From: Arthrobacter sp. ZGTC131
Lineage (GTDB): Bacteria; Actinomycetota; Actinomycetes; Actinomycetales; Micrococcaceae
DNA length: 64,000 nucleotides
Assembly (NCBI RefSeq): GCF_002929275.1
Contig: NZ_PJIK01000005.1
Span: 179,279 to 243,278, forward strand
Reading direction: 5' to 3'
Shown: in pieces, positions 36,511 through 45,295 of the stretch
How positions within the stretch are numbered: position 1 is the first letter of the stretch
Layout: each line of letters begins with the position of its first letter
Notes under the pieces: generated by a model
Told to the model about the DNA's origin: nothing
What the model saw: the letters and a program-made list of their open reading frames with translations, nothing else
The model's database searches: none
Made by a program: the position numbers and the translations under genes

Positions 36511-37909
36511 GGCGCCGGGCCCGCGAATCCTGGGCGGTGATCCAGTCCAGCATGATGCTGCGGCTAACCTTTCCGCGGTCCGTCAGCGGAAGCTCGGCGA
36601 GGGCGAAATACTGCAGCGGCCGCTTGTCCCGGGCCAGGATCTCCTCGAGCCCGGTCTTGAGCTGGGTGGCGGTGACACCGCCGTGGGACGGGACTATCCC
36701 CGCCACGACGCGCTGGCCCCGGACGTCGTCGGCCATCCCGGCCGCCACAGCGGAGGCGACGCCGGGAACACATGCGAGGGCCAGCTCGACTTCGTGCGGA
36801 TAGACATTCTTGCCCGCGGTGATGATCATGTCCGCGCGGCGGCCCAGGATGTGGAGCTCGCCATCGGCCAGGTAGCCCTGGTCGCCCACGGTGAACCACC
36901 CGTCGAAGCAGCGCAGCGCCTGGCCGTCGTCACCCCACAGGTAACCGTTGCTGACCATGCCGCTGCGAACGCTGATGTTTCCGGCAGTGCCGTCCGGGAG
37001 CATGGCGCCGGTGTCATCGAGGATCCGCACCTCCACGCCGGGGAAGGGCCGTCCGATGCCGGTGCCGCCGGCGTCGAGCGGTTCCCCGGCGGCGAGGCCG
37101 GTGCCGGAGACGAAGCTCAGCTCCGAGGCGCCGTAGTACTCGAAGATGGTGGCGTTCGGGGCCCAGCGGCGCGCCGCTTCAAGCGTGCGGGCGTCCAGCT
37201 TTGAGCCGGCACAGATGATGGTCCGCACGCCCGAGGCGTCGACACAGCCCGTCAGGCCGCGTTCGCTGAGCAGCCGCAGCATCGTCGGGACCAGCACCAG
37301 CCGCGTGATGCCGTCGTGGGCGATTGCGGCGTGGACGTCCCCGACGTCGAAGGATTCGAGGGTGTGGAATTCCGATCCCGCGTAGAGGCATTCGGCGAGG
37401 GCGTACAGGTTCAGGCTCGCGGCGAGCGGTCCCGGTGCCAGGGTTTTGTCCGCCTGGCTCAGGCCGAAAAACTCCATGGAGGCCTCGAAGGACTCCTGCC
37501 AGGACTGCCTGGAACGGGTGAAGGCCTTGGGCACGGAGGTGGTGCCGGACGTCAGCCCGATCAGGAACGACGACCCCGGATCCCCGTCGGCCAGCGATGC
37601 CCCGGCGCCGCCGGGGACTGCGGCAGCGGCAGCGCCCAGCCGCTCGACTATTTCATCGCGCATCGGCCGGGGCCACGTCGGATCCAGCACCGCACACTGC
37701 CGCTCCCGCGCCACGGCCGCGGCGAAGTCAATCGCGAACCGCGTGGAATTGTGCTGCGCGAGCACCGTCACTTCGGCGGTGTTCTCCGCGGCCGCCGCCT
37801 CCGCCGCGTTGCGGAGGGCAGCCCAGGTGAGCCGCTGTCCTGCCACGACGACGGCGGTGTCGTCGGGGCGGTCATCGGCCCAGCGCTGGAGTCTGTTGAG
37901 AAAAGGCAT
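36503..37909 (-). CDS. AMP-forming acyl-CoA synthetase / ligase (ANL family)
   Basis: A 468-aa adenylate-forming enzyme that would activate a carboxylic acid as acyl-CoA. It shows the P-loop-like LIGLTSGTTSVPKAFTRS, ATIFEYYGASELSFVSG (adenine site), DGWFTVGDQGYL, HILGRRADMIITAGKNVYP and the C-terminal catalytic Lys in LTDRGKVSRS. Shorter than typical fatty-acyl-CoA ligases and closer to the MenE/short-acyl size. The start is set at ATG 37909 (MPFLNRLQRWADD). First gene of a two-gene operon with the thiolase. The substrate is unknown. Confidence 0.88.
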   Translation of the reverse strand: MPFLNRLQRWADDRPDDTAVVVAGQRLTWAALRNAAEAAAAENTAEVTVLAQHNSTRFAIDFAAAVARERQCAVLDPTWPRPMRDEIVERLGAAAAAVPGGAGASLADGDPGSSFLIGLTSGTTSVPKAFTRSRQSWQESFEASMEFFGLSQADKTLAPGPLAASLNLYALAECLYAGSEFHTLESFDVGDVHAAIAHDGITRLVLVPTMLRLLSERGLTGCVDASGVRTIICAGSKLDARTLEAARRWAPNATIFEYYGASELSFVSGTGLAAGEPLDAGGTGIGRPFPGVEVRILDDTGAMLPDGTAGNISVRSGMVSNGYLWGDDGQALRCFDGWFTVGDQGYLADGELHILGRRADMIITAGKNVYPHEVELALACVPGVASAVAAGMADDVRGQRVVAGIVPSHGGVTATQLKTGLEEILARDKRPLQYFALAELPLTDRGKVSRSIMLDWITAQDSRARRLA

Positions 37910-37969
37910 CGGACCAACTTTACCGGCAGGAACCGGCCCTTCGCCGTGGGCGAAGACTATTGTGACAGC

Positions 37970-38866
37970 ATGAGCTTCAATGACGGGGTCGAGATAGACC
38001 CATCCCAGGTGGAAGACCGCCGCGGCGGCGGAATGGGCCGCGGCACGAAGATCGGCGGCGGCATCGGCGGGGGCATCGTCCTCCTGCTGGCCGCGCTGTT
38101 CGGCATCAATCCGCAAATGCTCGAGGGCCTGGTCGGCACGGGACAGGAGCAGCCCGGTGTCAGCCAGACCACGGCTGCGGAGGCATGCAAGACTGGCGCC
38201 GACGCCGATCAGCGCCTCGATTGCCGCATCAAGGCGACCGTGAACAGCCTCAATGCGTTCTGGCCCGCGTACCTGGCCGACTACAAGGTCAAGTACCCCC
38301 GGCCGAAGACCGTGCTCTTCGAAGGCGGCACCCGCACCGGCTGCGGCGCCGCGACGTCCGAAGTGGGCCCGTTCTACTGCCCCGCGGACACTACGGCGTA
38401 CTTCGATCCCGGCTTCTTCCAGGACCTCGTGGACCGCTTCGGAGCCTCCGGCGGTCCGCTGGCCCAGGAGTACGTCGTGGCGCATGAGTTCGGGCACCAC
38501 GTCCAGAACGTCCTGGGCGACCTGGACAGGGCGCAGCAGGATCCGCAGGGACCCGAGTCCGGCGCCGTCCGGGTGGAACTGCAGGCAGACTGCTATGCCG
38601 GGCTTTGGACCCGCTACGCCACCACCCAGAAGGATCCCAAGTCCGGGCTGCCCTTCCTGGAGCCGCTGACGCAAAAGGACCTCAACGACGCACTCTCGGC
38701 CGCCTCCGCCGTGGGCGATGACCGCATCCAGAAGGCCGCCACCGGCCGCGTCTCGCCCGAGGGCTGGACCCACGGGTCAAGCGCCCAGCGGCAGAAGTGG
38801 TTCTACCAGGGCTACCGCACCGGCGACATCAACCAGTGCGACACCTTCAGCGCCCGGACACTCTAA
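37970..38866 (+). CDS. Neutral zinc metallopeptidase (YpfJ family)
   Basis: A 298-aa protein with one N-terminal membrane helix (IGGGIGGGIVLLLAALFGI, ~residues 25-45) and an extracytoplasmic catalytic domain: GTRTGCGAATSEVGPFYCPADTTAYFD, EYVVAHEFGHHVQNVLGD with the HExxH zinc site, and RVELQADCYAGLW containing the Glu ligand region. SFNDGVEIDPSQVEDRRG at the N-terminus is typical of the family. Substrate unknown. The ATG at 37970 is 60 bp from the divergent ligase gene. It is followed by REP-like repeats and a terminator. Confidence 0.92.
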   Translation: MSFNDGVEIDPSQVEDRRGGGMGRGTKIGGGIGGGIVLLLAALFGINPQMLEGLVGTGQEQPGVSQTTAAEACKTGADADQRLDCRIKATVNSLNAFWPAYLADYKVKYPRPKTVLFEGGTRTGCGAATSEVGPFYCPADTTAYFDPGFFQDLVDRFGASGGPLAQEYVVAHEFGHHVQNVLGDLDRAQQDPQGPESGAVRVELQADCYAGLWTRYATTQKDPKSGLPFLEPLTQKDLNDALSAASAVGDDRIQKAATGRVSPEGWTHGSSAQRQKWFYQGYRTGDINQCDTFSARTL

Positions 38867-38875
38867 GCTGGGCCC

Positions 38876-38983
38876 ACGCCGGCAGGGCTCCCTGGCCGAG
38901 CTTGCGAGGCTAGGGGCCGGTGGGGAACGACGCCGGCGGGGTTCCCTGGCCGAGCTTGCGAGGCTAGGGGCCGGTGGGGAACG
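38876..38983. repeat. REP-like repeat, copies 2 and 3, tandem 54-bp units
   Basis: Two 54-bp units (38876-38929, 38930-38983) differ at only two positions and match copy 1 at 30.4 kb. Each contains the hairpin CCCTGGCC / GGCTAGGG with a 10-nt loop (38890-38915 and 38944-38969). They sit between the convergent metallopeptidase and sufT genes, directly before a terminator. Confidence 0.85.
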
Positions 38984-39028
38984 ACGCCGGCGGGCCACCT
39001 TCTCGAAGGTGACCCGCCGGCGTCGTTC
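38979..39028. terminator. Bidirectional terminator between metallopeptidase and sufT
   Basis: The 16-bp arms GAACGACGCCGGCGGG and CCCGCCGGCGTCGTTC are extended by an inner CACCTT/AAGGTG stem with one mismatch, followed by TTT on the plus strand. The left arm starts inside the end of the third repeat unit. Confidence 0.88.
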
Positions 39029-39042
39029 TTTAGGCACTATTT

Positions 39043-39375
39043 CTAGATGTTGAACCCGAGGGCGCGCATCTGGTCCTTGCCGTCATCGGTGATCCGTTCC
39101 GGGCCCCATGGCGGCATCCACACCCAGTTCAGGCGCCACTCGTCCACGACGCCGTCCAGTGCCTTGCCGACCTGCTCCTCGAGCACGTCGGTAAGCGGGC
39201 ATGCCGCCGTGGTGAGCGTCATGTCGATGAGCAGGGCGCCGTCGTCCTCCGAGTACTTCAGGCCGTACAGCAGCCCGAGGTCCACGATGTTGACCCCGAG
39301 CTCGGGGTCGATGACGTCCTTGAGCGCCTCTTCGACATCCTCCAGCCCGGTGCGGGCTGCGTCGATTTCAGTCAT
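39043..39375 (-). CDS. sufT: SufT-like metal-sulfur cluster assembly factor (DUF59/MIP18)
   Basis: A 110-aa DUF59 protein: ALKDVIDPELGVNIVDLGLLYG and DMTLTTAACPLTDVLEEQV, with the conserved Asp-Pro-Glu and the Cys in AACPL, then WVWMPPWGPERITDDG. It assists Fe-S maturation by the Suf machinery. Last gene of the suf operon, 12 bp from sufC. Confidence 0.92.
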   Translation of the reverse strand: MTEIDAARTGLEDVEEALKDVIDPELGVNIVDLGLLYGLKYSEDDGALLIDMTLTTAACPLTDVLEEQVGKALDGVVDEWRLNWVWMPPWGPERITDDGKDQMRALGFNI

Positions 39376-39387
39376 GGCGTGTCCTTA

Positions 39388-40182
39388 CTAGGCCTGGGCT
39401 GCGGCAGCAGCAGCGATCGTGGCTGCTCCGGCGCCCGTGGCGTAGCGGTCGTAGCCCTCTTCTTCAAGGCGGTCAGCGAGTTCCGGGCCGCCCTCTTCGA
39501 CAATCTGGCCGTCCACGAAAACGTGGACGAACTCAGGCTTGATGTAGCGCAGGATGCGCGTGTAGTGCGTGATGAGCATGGTGCCCATGTTGCCCTCGGC
39601 GTGAGCGCGGTTGACGCCTTCGGAGACGATCTTCAGGGCGTCGACGTCCAGGCCGGAGTCGGTCTCGTCAAGGACGGCGAACTTGGGCTTGAAGAGCTCG
39701 AGCTGGAGGATCTCCACGCGCTTCTTCTCGCCGCCGGAGAAGCCTTCGTTGACGTTGCGCTGCGCGAAGTCCGCATCGATGCGCAGCTGCTGCATGGCGG
39801 CCTTGACGTCCTTGGTCCACGTGCGGAGCGCAGGCGCCTGGCCGTCGATGGCCGTCTTGGCGGTCCGCAGGAAGTTGGTCATGGTGACGCCGGGAACCTC
39901 CACCGGGTACTGCATGGCCAGGAAGAGGCCGGCGCGTGCACGCTCGTCAACGCTCATCGCCAGGACGTCTTCGCCGTCCAGGGTGATGGTGCCGCCGGTG
40001 ACCTTGTAGCGCGGGTGGCCGGCGATGGTGGACGCCAGGGTGGACTTGCCCGAACCGTTGGGGCCCATGATGGCGTGGGTCTCACCGGTCCGGACGGTCA
40101 GGCTGACGCCCTTCAGGATCTCTTTGGTGCCCTGCTCGGTGTCGATGCTGACGTGCAGGTCCTTGATCTCAAGAGTAGACAT
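39388..40182 (-). CDS. sufC: SufC Fe-S assembly ATPase
   Basis: A 264-aa ABC-type ATPase of the SufBCD scaffold: Walker A GPNGSGKSTLASTIAG, FSGGEKKRVEILQLELFKP signature, Walker B AVLDETDSGLDVDALKIV, switch His in LITHYTRIL. The start is MSTLEIKDLHVSI at 40182, seven codons inside the longer open frame. It is separated from the Rieske gene by 86 bp. It partners SufB and SufD encoded upstream. Confidence 0.95.
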   Translation of the reverse strand: MSTLEIKDLHVSIDTEQGTKEILKGVSLTVRTGETHAIMGPNGSGKSTLASTIAGHPRYKVTGGTITLDGEDVLAMSVDERARAGLFLAMQYPVEVPGVTMTNFLRTAKTAIDGQAPALRTWTKDVKAAMQQLRIDADFAQRNVNEGFSGGEKKRVEILQLELFKPKFAVLDETDSGLDVDALKIVSEGVNRAHAEGNMGTMLITHYTRILRYIKPEFVHVFVDGQIVEEGGPELADRLEEEGYDRYATGAGAATIAAAAAAQA

Positions 40183-40268
40183 GTGTCTTGTTCTCCTCTG
40201 CACCGTGCCGTTGGGGCGGCGGTGCGGTCTTTTAGTCTGGAAGTTGTTAAGTTCTGGTACAGGCCGGG

Positions 40269-40628
40269 CTAGCTGAAGTTCGGGGCTTCCGCGCCGTTCA
40301 TGACGTTGGTGAAGTCGACGTAGACCTCGTCTCCGACGATCTCCACTGCGAACACCGGCACGGGGTCGTAGGCCGGCAGCTGGAGAGGTTCACCGGTGCG
40401 CAGGTCGAACTGCGAACCGTGGCCCCAGCATTCGATGGCGCAGCCTTCGACCTCGCCCTCCGACAGGGAGATGTCGGCGTGCGAGCAGGTGTCGCCGATG
40501 GCGTGGATCTCTCCCATGGAGTCCTTGACGATCGCGACGGGGAAGTCATCGATCAGGATCCGCAGGGCCTGCTTGGGCTGGATCTCGTTCACGTTGCAGA
40601 CGAGCTCGCCCTTTGGCTGTTCAGTCAT
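40269..40628 (-). CDS. Rieske-type [2Fe-2S] ferredoxin subunit
   Basis: A 119-aa soluble Rieske protein. The cluster motifs are CSHADISLSEG (CxH) and CAIECWGHGSQFD (CxxH), giving two Cys and two His ligands. It probably transfers electrons to the Suf machinery or is matured by it; such a gene between sufD and sufC is common in actinobacteria. The start ATG at 40628 lies 27 bp after the sufD stop. Confidence 0.92.
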   Translation of the reverse strand: MTEQPKGELVCNVNEIQPKQALRILIDDFPVAIVKDSMGEIHAIGDTCSHADISLSEGEVEGCAIECWGHGSQFDLRTGEPLQLPAYDPVPVFAVEIVGDEVYVDFTNVMNGAEAPNFS

Positions 40629-40655
40629 CCGTTGTCCTGTACTTTCCGGGTCTGC

Positions 40656-41906
40656 TTAGTTTTCGGTCGCGGCGAGTTCACGTTCAACAGCCGCGGTCAG
40701 GCGCTCTTCGAGAGCCGGGACCTTGATCTGCTGGATGATCTCGTTGAGGAAGCCGCGCACGACGAGCCGCCGTGCCACCTCTTCCGGAATGCCGCGGGCC
40801 ATGAGGTAGAACAAGTGCTCGTCGTCAAAACGCCCGGTGGAGCTCGCGTGTCCGGCGCCCTCGATGAGACCGGTTTCGATCTCGAGGTTCGGAACCGAGT
40901 CGGCCCGGCAGCCGTCCGTCAGAACGAGGTTCTGGTTCTTCTCGTAAGAGTCCGTGCCCAGGGCCTGCTTCTGGATCAGGACGTCGCCCACCCAGACGGT
41001 GTGCGCGTTCTTGCCCTGCAGGGCGCCCTTGTACAGCACGTTGGACTTGCAGTTGGCTTCGTTGTGGTCAACGAAGGACCGGTGCTCCAGGTGTTGCCCG
41101 GCGTCGGCGAAATAGAGGCCCAGCAGCTCGGCCTCGGCGCCTTCGCCCGAGAAGCGGACGTTGGAGTTCAGGCGCACGATGGATCCGCCGAGGGACACGG
41201 CGATGTGCTTGTACACAGCGTCCTTGCCCACCTGCGCATCGTGCTGTGCCAGGTGCTTGGCGTCGTCTTCCCAGAGCTGAACCGAGATGACGGTGAGCTT
41301 CGCGCCCTCGCCGACGATGACTTCAAGGTTGCCGGTGTGGTCGGCCGCACCGGTGTGCTCCAGGATCACGACGCTGCGCGAGTTGGCCCCGGCCTCCAGC
41401 ACGTAGTGTGCGTTGGAGCGGCGGCCGGCGCCCGCGCCGTGGACCAGGATCCGCAGCGGCTCAGCCAGTTCGGCTTCCGCCGGGATGACCACGTGCAGCG
41501 CTTCGTCCGTGTTGGCGGAGGCGACGACGGCGGCGCGGTCGGCCGGGGTCAGCACGGTTCCGCGCGGGGCGACTCCGGGAGCCAGCGGCGTGCGGACATA
41601 GCCTTCCGGCGCATCCACGGTGAAGGCGGCGGCCGGCTCGGGATCAAGATCCGTTGCGGCATCCGAGAGCAGATTGGCCAGCGCGCGGACCGGGCTGAAG
41701 CGCCATTCTTCCTCGCGGCCGGTGGGCAGCGCGAAGTCGGCGACGTCGAAGCTCGTGAGCCGCTCGGCACGCGAGGACATCACGGTCACGCCGTGATTGT
41801 GGCTGTGGTCAACCTTGGCGGAGACCAGCCCCTCGCCTTCTTCGGTGAAACCTGCGATGGAAGGCGCTCCGATGCGGGCCTTCTCAGTAGTAATTTCGGC
41901 AGTCAT
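40656..41906 (-). CDS. sufD: SufD Fe-S assembly scaffold subunit
   Basis: A 416-aa SufBD-family protein with the C-terminal beta-helix: RFSGEGAEAELLGLYFADAGQHLEHRSFVDH, GADSVPNLEIE-type segment (CRADSVPNLEIETGLIEGAGHASSTGRFD) and LMARGIPEEVARRLVVRGFL. It binds SufC and SufB. The start overlaps the sufB stop (TAATG, 1 bp). Confidence 0.94.
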   Translation of the reverse strand: MTAEITTEKARIGAPSIAGFTEEGEGLVSAKVDHSHNHGVTVMSSRAERLTSFDVADFALPTGREEEWRFSPVRALANLLSDAATDLDPEPAAAFTVDAPEGYVRTPLAPGVAPRGTVLTPADRAAVVASANTDEALHVVIPAEAELAEPLRILVHGAGAGRRSNAHYVLEAGANSRSVVILEHTGAADHTGNLEVIVGEGAKLTVISVQLWEDDAKHLAQHDAQVGKDAVYKHIAVSLGGSIVRLNSNVRFSGEGAEAELLGLYFADAGQHLEHRSFVDHNEANCKSNVLYKGALQGKNAHTVWVGDVLIQKQALGTDSYEKNQNLVLTDGCRADSVPNLEIETGLIEGAGHASSTGRFDDEHLFYLMARGIPEEVARRLVVRGFLNEIIQQIKVPALEERLTAAVERELAATEN

Positions 41907-43372
41907 TAACCGACGGATCCTTCCATCTGGAGTTCAATGAGGCGGTTCAGCTCGAGGGCGTATTCCATCGGCAGCTCGCGGGCGATCGGCTCGATGAAGC
42001 CGCGCACGATCATGGCCATGGCTTCGTCTTCGCGCATGCCACGGGACATGAGGTAGAAAAGCTGCTCTTCGGAAACGCGCGAGACTGTTGCCTCGTGACC
42101 CAGCTGGACGTCATCCTCGCGGATGTCGATGTACGGGTACGTGTCCGAGCGGCTGATGGTGTCCACCAGCAGGGCGTCGCAGCGCACGGTGTTGGCCGAA
42201 TGCTTGGCCCCTTCGCGGATCTGGACCAGGCCGCGGTAGGCCGCGCGTCCGCCGCCGCGGGCCACGGACTTGGAGATGATAGAGCTCTTGGTGTTCGGCG
42301 CGATGTGGACCATCTTGGAGCCGGTGTCCTGGTGCTGGCCTTCGCCGGCGAACGCGATGGACAGGGTCTCGCCCTTGGCGTGCTCGCCCGTGAGGTAGAC
42401 AGCCGGGTACTTCATGGTGACCTTGGAGCCGATGTTGCCATCGATCCATTCCATGGTGGCGCCTTCTTCGCAGATCGCGCGCTTGGTCACCAGGTTGTAC
42501 ACGTTGTTGGACCAGTTCTGGATGGTGGTGTACCGGACGCGGGCGCCCTTCTTGACCACGATTTCCACAACGGCGGAGTGCAGCGAGTCCGAGGTGTAGA
42601 TCGGGGCGGTGCAGCCCTCGATGTAGTGGACGTAGGAGTCCTCGTCCGCGATGATCAGCGTGCGCTCGAACTGGCCCATGTTTTCCGTGTTGATGCGGAA
42701 GTAGGCCTGCAGCGGAATGTCCACGTGGACGCCCTTGGGCACGTACACGAAGGAGCCGCCGGACCACACGGCCGTGTTCAGCGACGCGAACTTGTTGTCG
42801 CCCACGGGAATGATGGTGCCGAAGTACTCCTGGAAGATCTCCGGGTGCTCGCGCAGCGCCGTGTCAGTGTCCAGGAAGATGACGCCCTGGGCTTCCAGGT
42901 CCTCGCGGATCTGGTGGTACACAACTTCGGATTCGTACTGGGCTGCCACGCCGGAAACAAGGCGGCTGCGCTCGGCTTCCGGGATACCCAGCTTTTCGTA
43001 GGTGTTCCGGATGTCCTCGGGGAGGTCTTCCCAAGTAGCTGCCTGCTTCTCCGTGGAGCGCACGAAGTACTTGATGTTGTCGAAGTCGATGCCGGAAAGG
43101 TCCGCACCCCAGGTGGGCATGGGCTTACGGCCGAAGTACTTCAGGCCCTTCAGGCGCAGGTCCAGCATCCACTCCGGCTCGCTCTTCTTGGCCGAAATGT
43201 CGCGTACGACGTCCTCGTTGAGGCCACGGCGTGCGTTGGCGCCGACGTCGTTCTTGTCGGCCCAGCCGTACTCGTAGGTGCCGATTCCGTGGAGCTCGGG
43301 ATTCTTTTCCAGAATCTCCGAAATCACAGCAGTCTCAGCAACCGTCTTCTCTGATAGTTGGTCCGTCATCAC
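41906..43372 (-). CDS. sufB: SufB Fe-S assembly scaffold subunit
   Basis: A 488-aa protein on which clusters are built: [77 protein letters not shown] and [39 protein letters not shown] contain the conserved Cys and Glu/His residues. The start overlaps the sufR stop by 4 bp (ATGA). Confidence 0.96.
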   Translation of the reverse strand: MMTDQLSEKTVAETAVISEILEKNPELHGIGTYEYGWADKNDVGANARRGLNEDVVRDISAKKSEPEWMLDLRLKGLKYFGRKPMPTWGADLSGIDFDNIKYFVRSTEKQAATWEDLPEDIRNTYEKLGIPEAERSRLVSGVAAQYESEVVYHQIREDLEAQGVIFLDTDTALREHPEIFQEYFGTIIPVGDNKFASLNTAVWSGGSFVYVPKGVHVDIPLQAYFRINTENMGQFERTLIIADEDSYVHYIEGCTAPIYTSDSLHSAVVEIVVKKGARVRYTTIQNWSNNVYNLVTKRAICEEGATMEWIDGNIGSKVTMKYPAVYLTGEHAKGETLSIAFAGEGQHQDTGSKMVHIAPNTKSSIISKSVARGGGRAAYRGLVQIREGAKHSANTVRCDALLVDTISRSDTYPYIDIREDDVQLGHEATVSRVSEEQLFYLMSRGMREDEAMAMIVRGFIEPIARELPMEYALELNRLIELQMEGSVG

Positions 43373-44214
43373 GGCCTTTCTTGCAGATGGTTGGATACTT
43401 CGTCCAGGTTGTCCGTAACGGCTCGGGTGGTTTCCGCCACCGTTGCGGCCGGACGGCCTGTAGGTATGTGGGTAGTGCAGACATGGCCCCCGCGCGCCAG
43501 GGTGGAGAGGCGCCGCACGTCGACGCCGACCAGCCGGGAAAAGGTCTCGGTTTCAGCATCGCAGAAAACCGGGAACTGTGCTGCGAGCTGCTGGATGGGG
43601 CAATGCCCCTGGCACAGCTGGACGCTGGAAAGCGCTGCCGGCAGCGGCGCCTTGGCTTCGATGGAAGCGGTGGAGGCCACATAGCCGTCCCGGGACAGGG
43701 CTGCGGAAAGTGCCTGCGCCCGGGCAGTGATGTCAGTCCCGGCCGCTTCGACTTCGGGTGCGTAGCGGCGTTCCATCTCGGCAAAACGCTCGACGGCGAA
43801 CGTCCGCACCGCATCAGCGCCGGCCATTTCTTCGAGCTGCTTGAGCGCCGTGCTGGCGATATTCAGGTAGTCGTCACCGAGCGTCGACTGGCCCTGTGAA
43901 CTCAGGACATAACGGCGGGCCGGACGTCCCGCGCCGGCGCCTGCACGGGCGACGCGCTTTACTTCAATAACTCCGGAACGGGACAGATGGTCCAGGTGGC
44001 GGCGGACTGCGGCCGGGGTGAAGCCGAGCAGGTCGCCCAGTTCAGCGGCGCTCACGGGCCCGTGTTCGAGCACGGCGCTGAGGACACGGTCGCGCGTGCG
44101 CTCGTCTCCGTCGACTGCCGGCGGCACCGCCGCCGGGGCAGCGCCCTTTCCACCGCGCAGCACACCAGCCGGTGCGCCGTGCCCGGCCAGAGGCAGGGAA
44201 GTGGGTTTAGTCAT
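43369..44214 (-). CDS. sufR: SufR-like Fe-S-sensing transcriptional repressor
   Basis: A 281-aa regulator with an N-terminal winged HTH ([36 protein letters not shown], ~residues 45-80) and a C-terminal sensor with Cys in [19 protein letters not shown] and [10 protein letters not shown], matching the cluster ligands of SufR. It likely represses its own operon when Fe-S is sufficient. The start is set at ATG 44214 ([13 protein letters not shown]). First gene of sufR-B-D-Rieske-C-T. An AT-rich 60-bp region precedes it, but no SufR palindrome was identified with confidence. Confidence 0.9.
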   Translation of the reverse strand: MTKPTSLPLAGHGAPAGVLRGGKGAAPAAVPPAVDGDERTRDRVLSAVLEHGPVSAAELGDLLGFTPAAVRRHLDHLSRSGVIEVKRVARAGAGAGRPARRYVLSSQGQSTLGDDYLNIASTALKQLEEMAGADAVRTFAVERFAEMERRYAPEVEAAGTDITARAQALSAALSRDGYVASTASIEAKAPLPAALSSVQLCQGHCPIQQLAAQFPVFCDAETETFSRLVGVDVRRLSTLARGGHVCTTHIPTGRPAATVAETTRAVTDNLDEVSNHLQERP

Positions 44215-44317
44215 GGAATACACAACACAATCATGTCGTAATTTACTCCACCCATCCAGTAAGGCTTGGCTGACCTGGGGCACCGGGCGCGCACATCGGA
44301 GTCAGTACTACTTCACG

Positions 44318-44329
44318 TAGAATGCTGGG
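44318..44329 (+). promoter_or_regulatory. Candidate leaderless promoter (-10 TAGAAT) for the ABC exporter
   Basis: TAGAAT at 44318-44323 lies 6 nt before the GTG at 44330 and there is no Shine-Dalgarno between them, as expected for a leaderless message. Confidence 0.5.
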
Positions 44330-45295
44330 GTGCGATCCCCCGAATCCCCCGTACTGTCCATCAACGGGTTAATTAAGGACGTTGGTCCGCTGCCCACCCT
44401 CGATGGCAGGATGCTGAGGGTGGTGAGCGACGTCTCGCTCGTCGCCGGGCGCGGCGAGGTGACGGCGCTGCTCGGGGCCAACGGCGCCGGCAAGACTACA
44501 ACCATCGAATGCGCGCAGGGGCTTCAGAAGCGCACGGGCGGCACCATTTCCCTCTTGGGCGAGGATCCCGGCAACGCCGGTGCGGACCTTCGGTCCCGCG
44601 TTGGCGTGATGCTCCAGGACGGCGGCCTCCCGCCGTCGGCCCGTCCCCTTCCCCTCCTCCGCCACATCGCCGGCATGTACCGAAATCCTCGGCCGCTCGA
44701 CGAACTGGTGCAGCGGCTCGGCATCGATGCATTCAGCCGGACCACTGTCCGCCGGCTTTCCGGGGGCCAGAAGCAGCGGCTGGCCCTCGCCGCCGCGCTC
44801 ATCGGCAATCCCGAGGTGCTTTTCCTCGACGAACCGAGCGCAGGGCTTGACCCGCAGTCGCGCCAGCTCGTTTTCGGGCTGATTTCCGAGCTTCGGAACA
44901 GCGGGATGGGAATCATCCTGACCACCCATCTGATGGACGATGCCCAGCGCCTGGCCGATTACGTGTACATCATCGACGCCGGCAGGAACGTCGCCGAGGG
45001 CACCGTCGCCCAACTCCTCCAGCACCGGCCCGACATGACCCGGAAGGACCATATCCGGACGCTGCATTTCGAGGCGCTGCCCGGGCTGGACTTTGCGGGT
45101 GTCCTGCCCGCCGAGGTGGAGATCAGGGAAACGCGGGCCGGCAGCTATTCGGCCACCGGCGTGCTCACGCCCGAGGACCTTGCCGCGCTGACGGCCTGGT
45201 GGGCGGCCCACGGCGTGATGCCGGGGTCCATGAGCATGGAGGCCCGAACCCTCGAAGACGTATTCCTCGACATTTCCGGAAGAGAAGTCCGATGA
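44330..45295 (+). CDS. ABC exporter ATP-binding protein (DRI/antibiotic-type)
   Basis: A 321-aa ATPase: Walker A GANGAGKTTTIECAQG, Q-loop GVMLQDGGL, signature LSGGQKQRLALAAAL, Walker B VLFLDEPSAGLDPQS, switch ILTTHLMDDAQRL, and a ~90-residue C-terminal extension ending LEDVFLDISGRE, typical of drug or lipid exporter ATPases. It pairs with the permease (4-bp overlap) and ctaA. The order ABC-ABC-ctaA beside suf matches mycobacterial Rv1458c-Rv1456c. Transport substrate unknown; a link to heme or respiration is possible. Confidence 0.9.
   Translation: MRSPESPVLSINGLIKDVGPLPTLDGRMLRVVSDVSLVAGRGEVTALLGANGAGKTTTIECAQGLQKRTGGTISLLGEDPGNAGADLRSRVGVMLQDGGLPPSARPLPLLRHIAGMYRNPRPLDELVQRLGIDAFSRTTVRRLSGGQKQRLALAAALIGNPEVLFLDEPSAGLDPQSRQLVFGLISELRNSGMGIILTTHLMDDAQRLADYVYIIDAGRNVAEGTVAQLLQHRPDMTRKDHIRTLHFEALPGLDFAGVLPAEVEIRETRAGSYSATGVLTPEDLAALTAWWAAHGVMPGSMSMEARTLEDVFLDISGREVR

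Noticed and set aside
36503-38773. A 756-aa minus-strand frame covering the acyl-CoA ligase and antisense of the metallopeptidase
   Set aside because: The first ~288 residues are a shadow of the plus-strand peptidase; the ligase begins at 37909.
38718-39053. Plus-strand frame encoding two copies of GSLAELARLGAGGERRR
   Set aside because: Explained by the 54-bp tandem REP-like repeat in a convergent spacer; no start site or supporting context.
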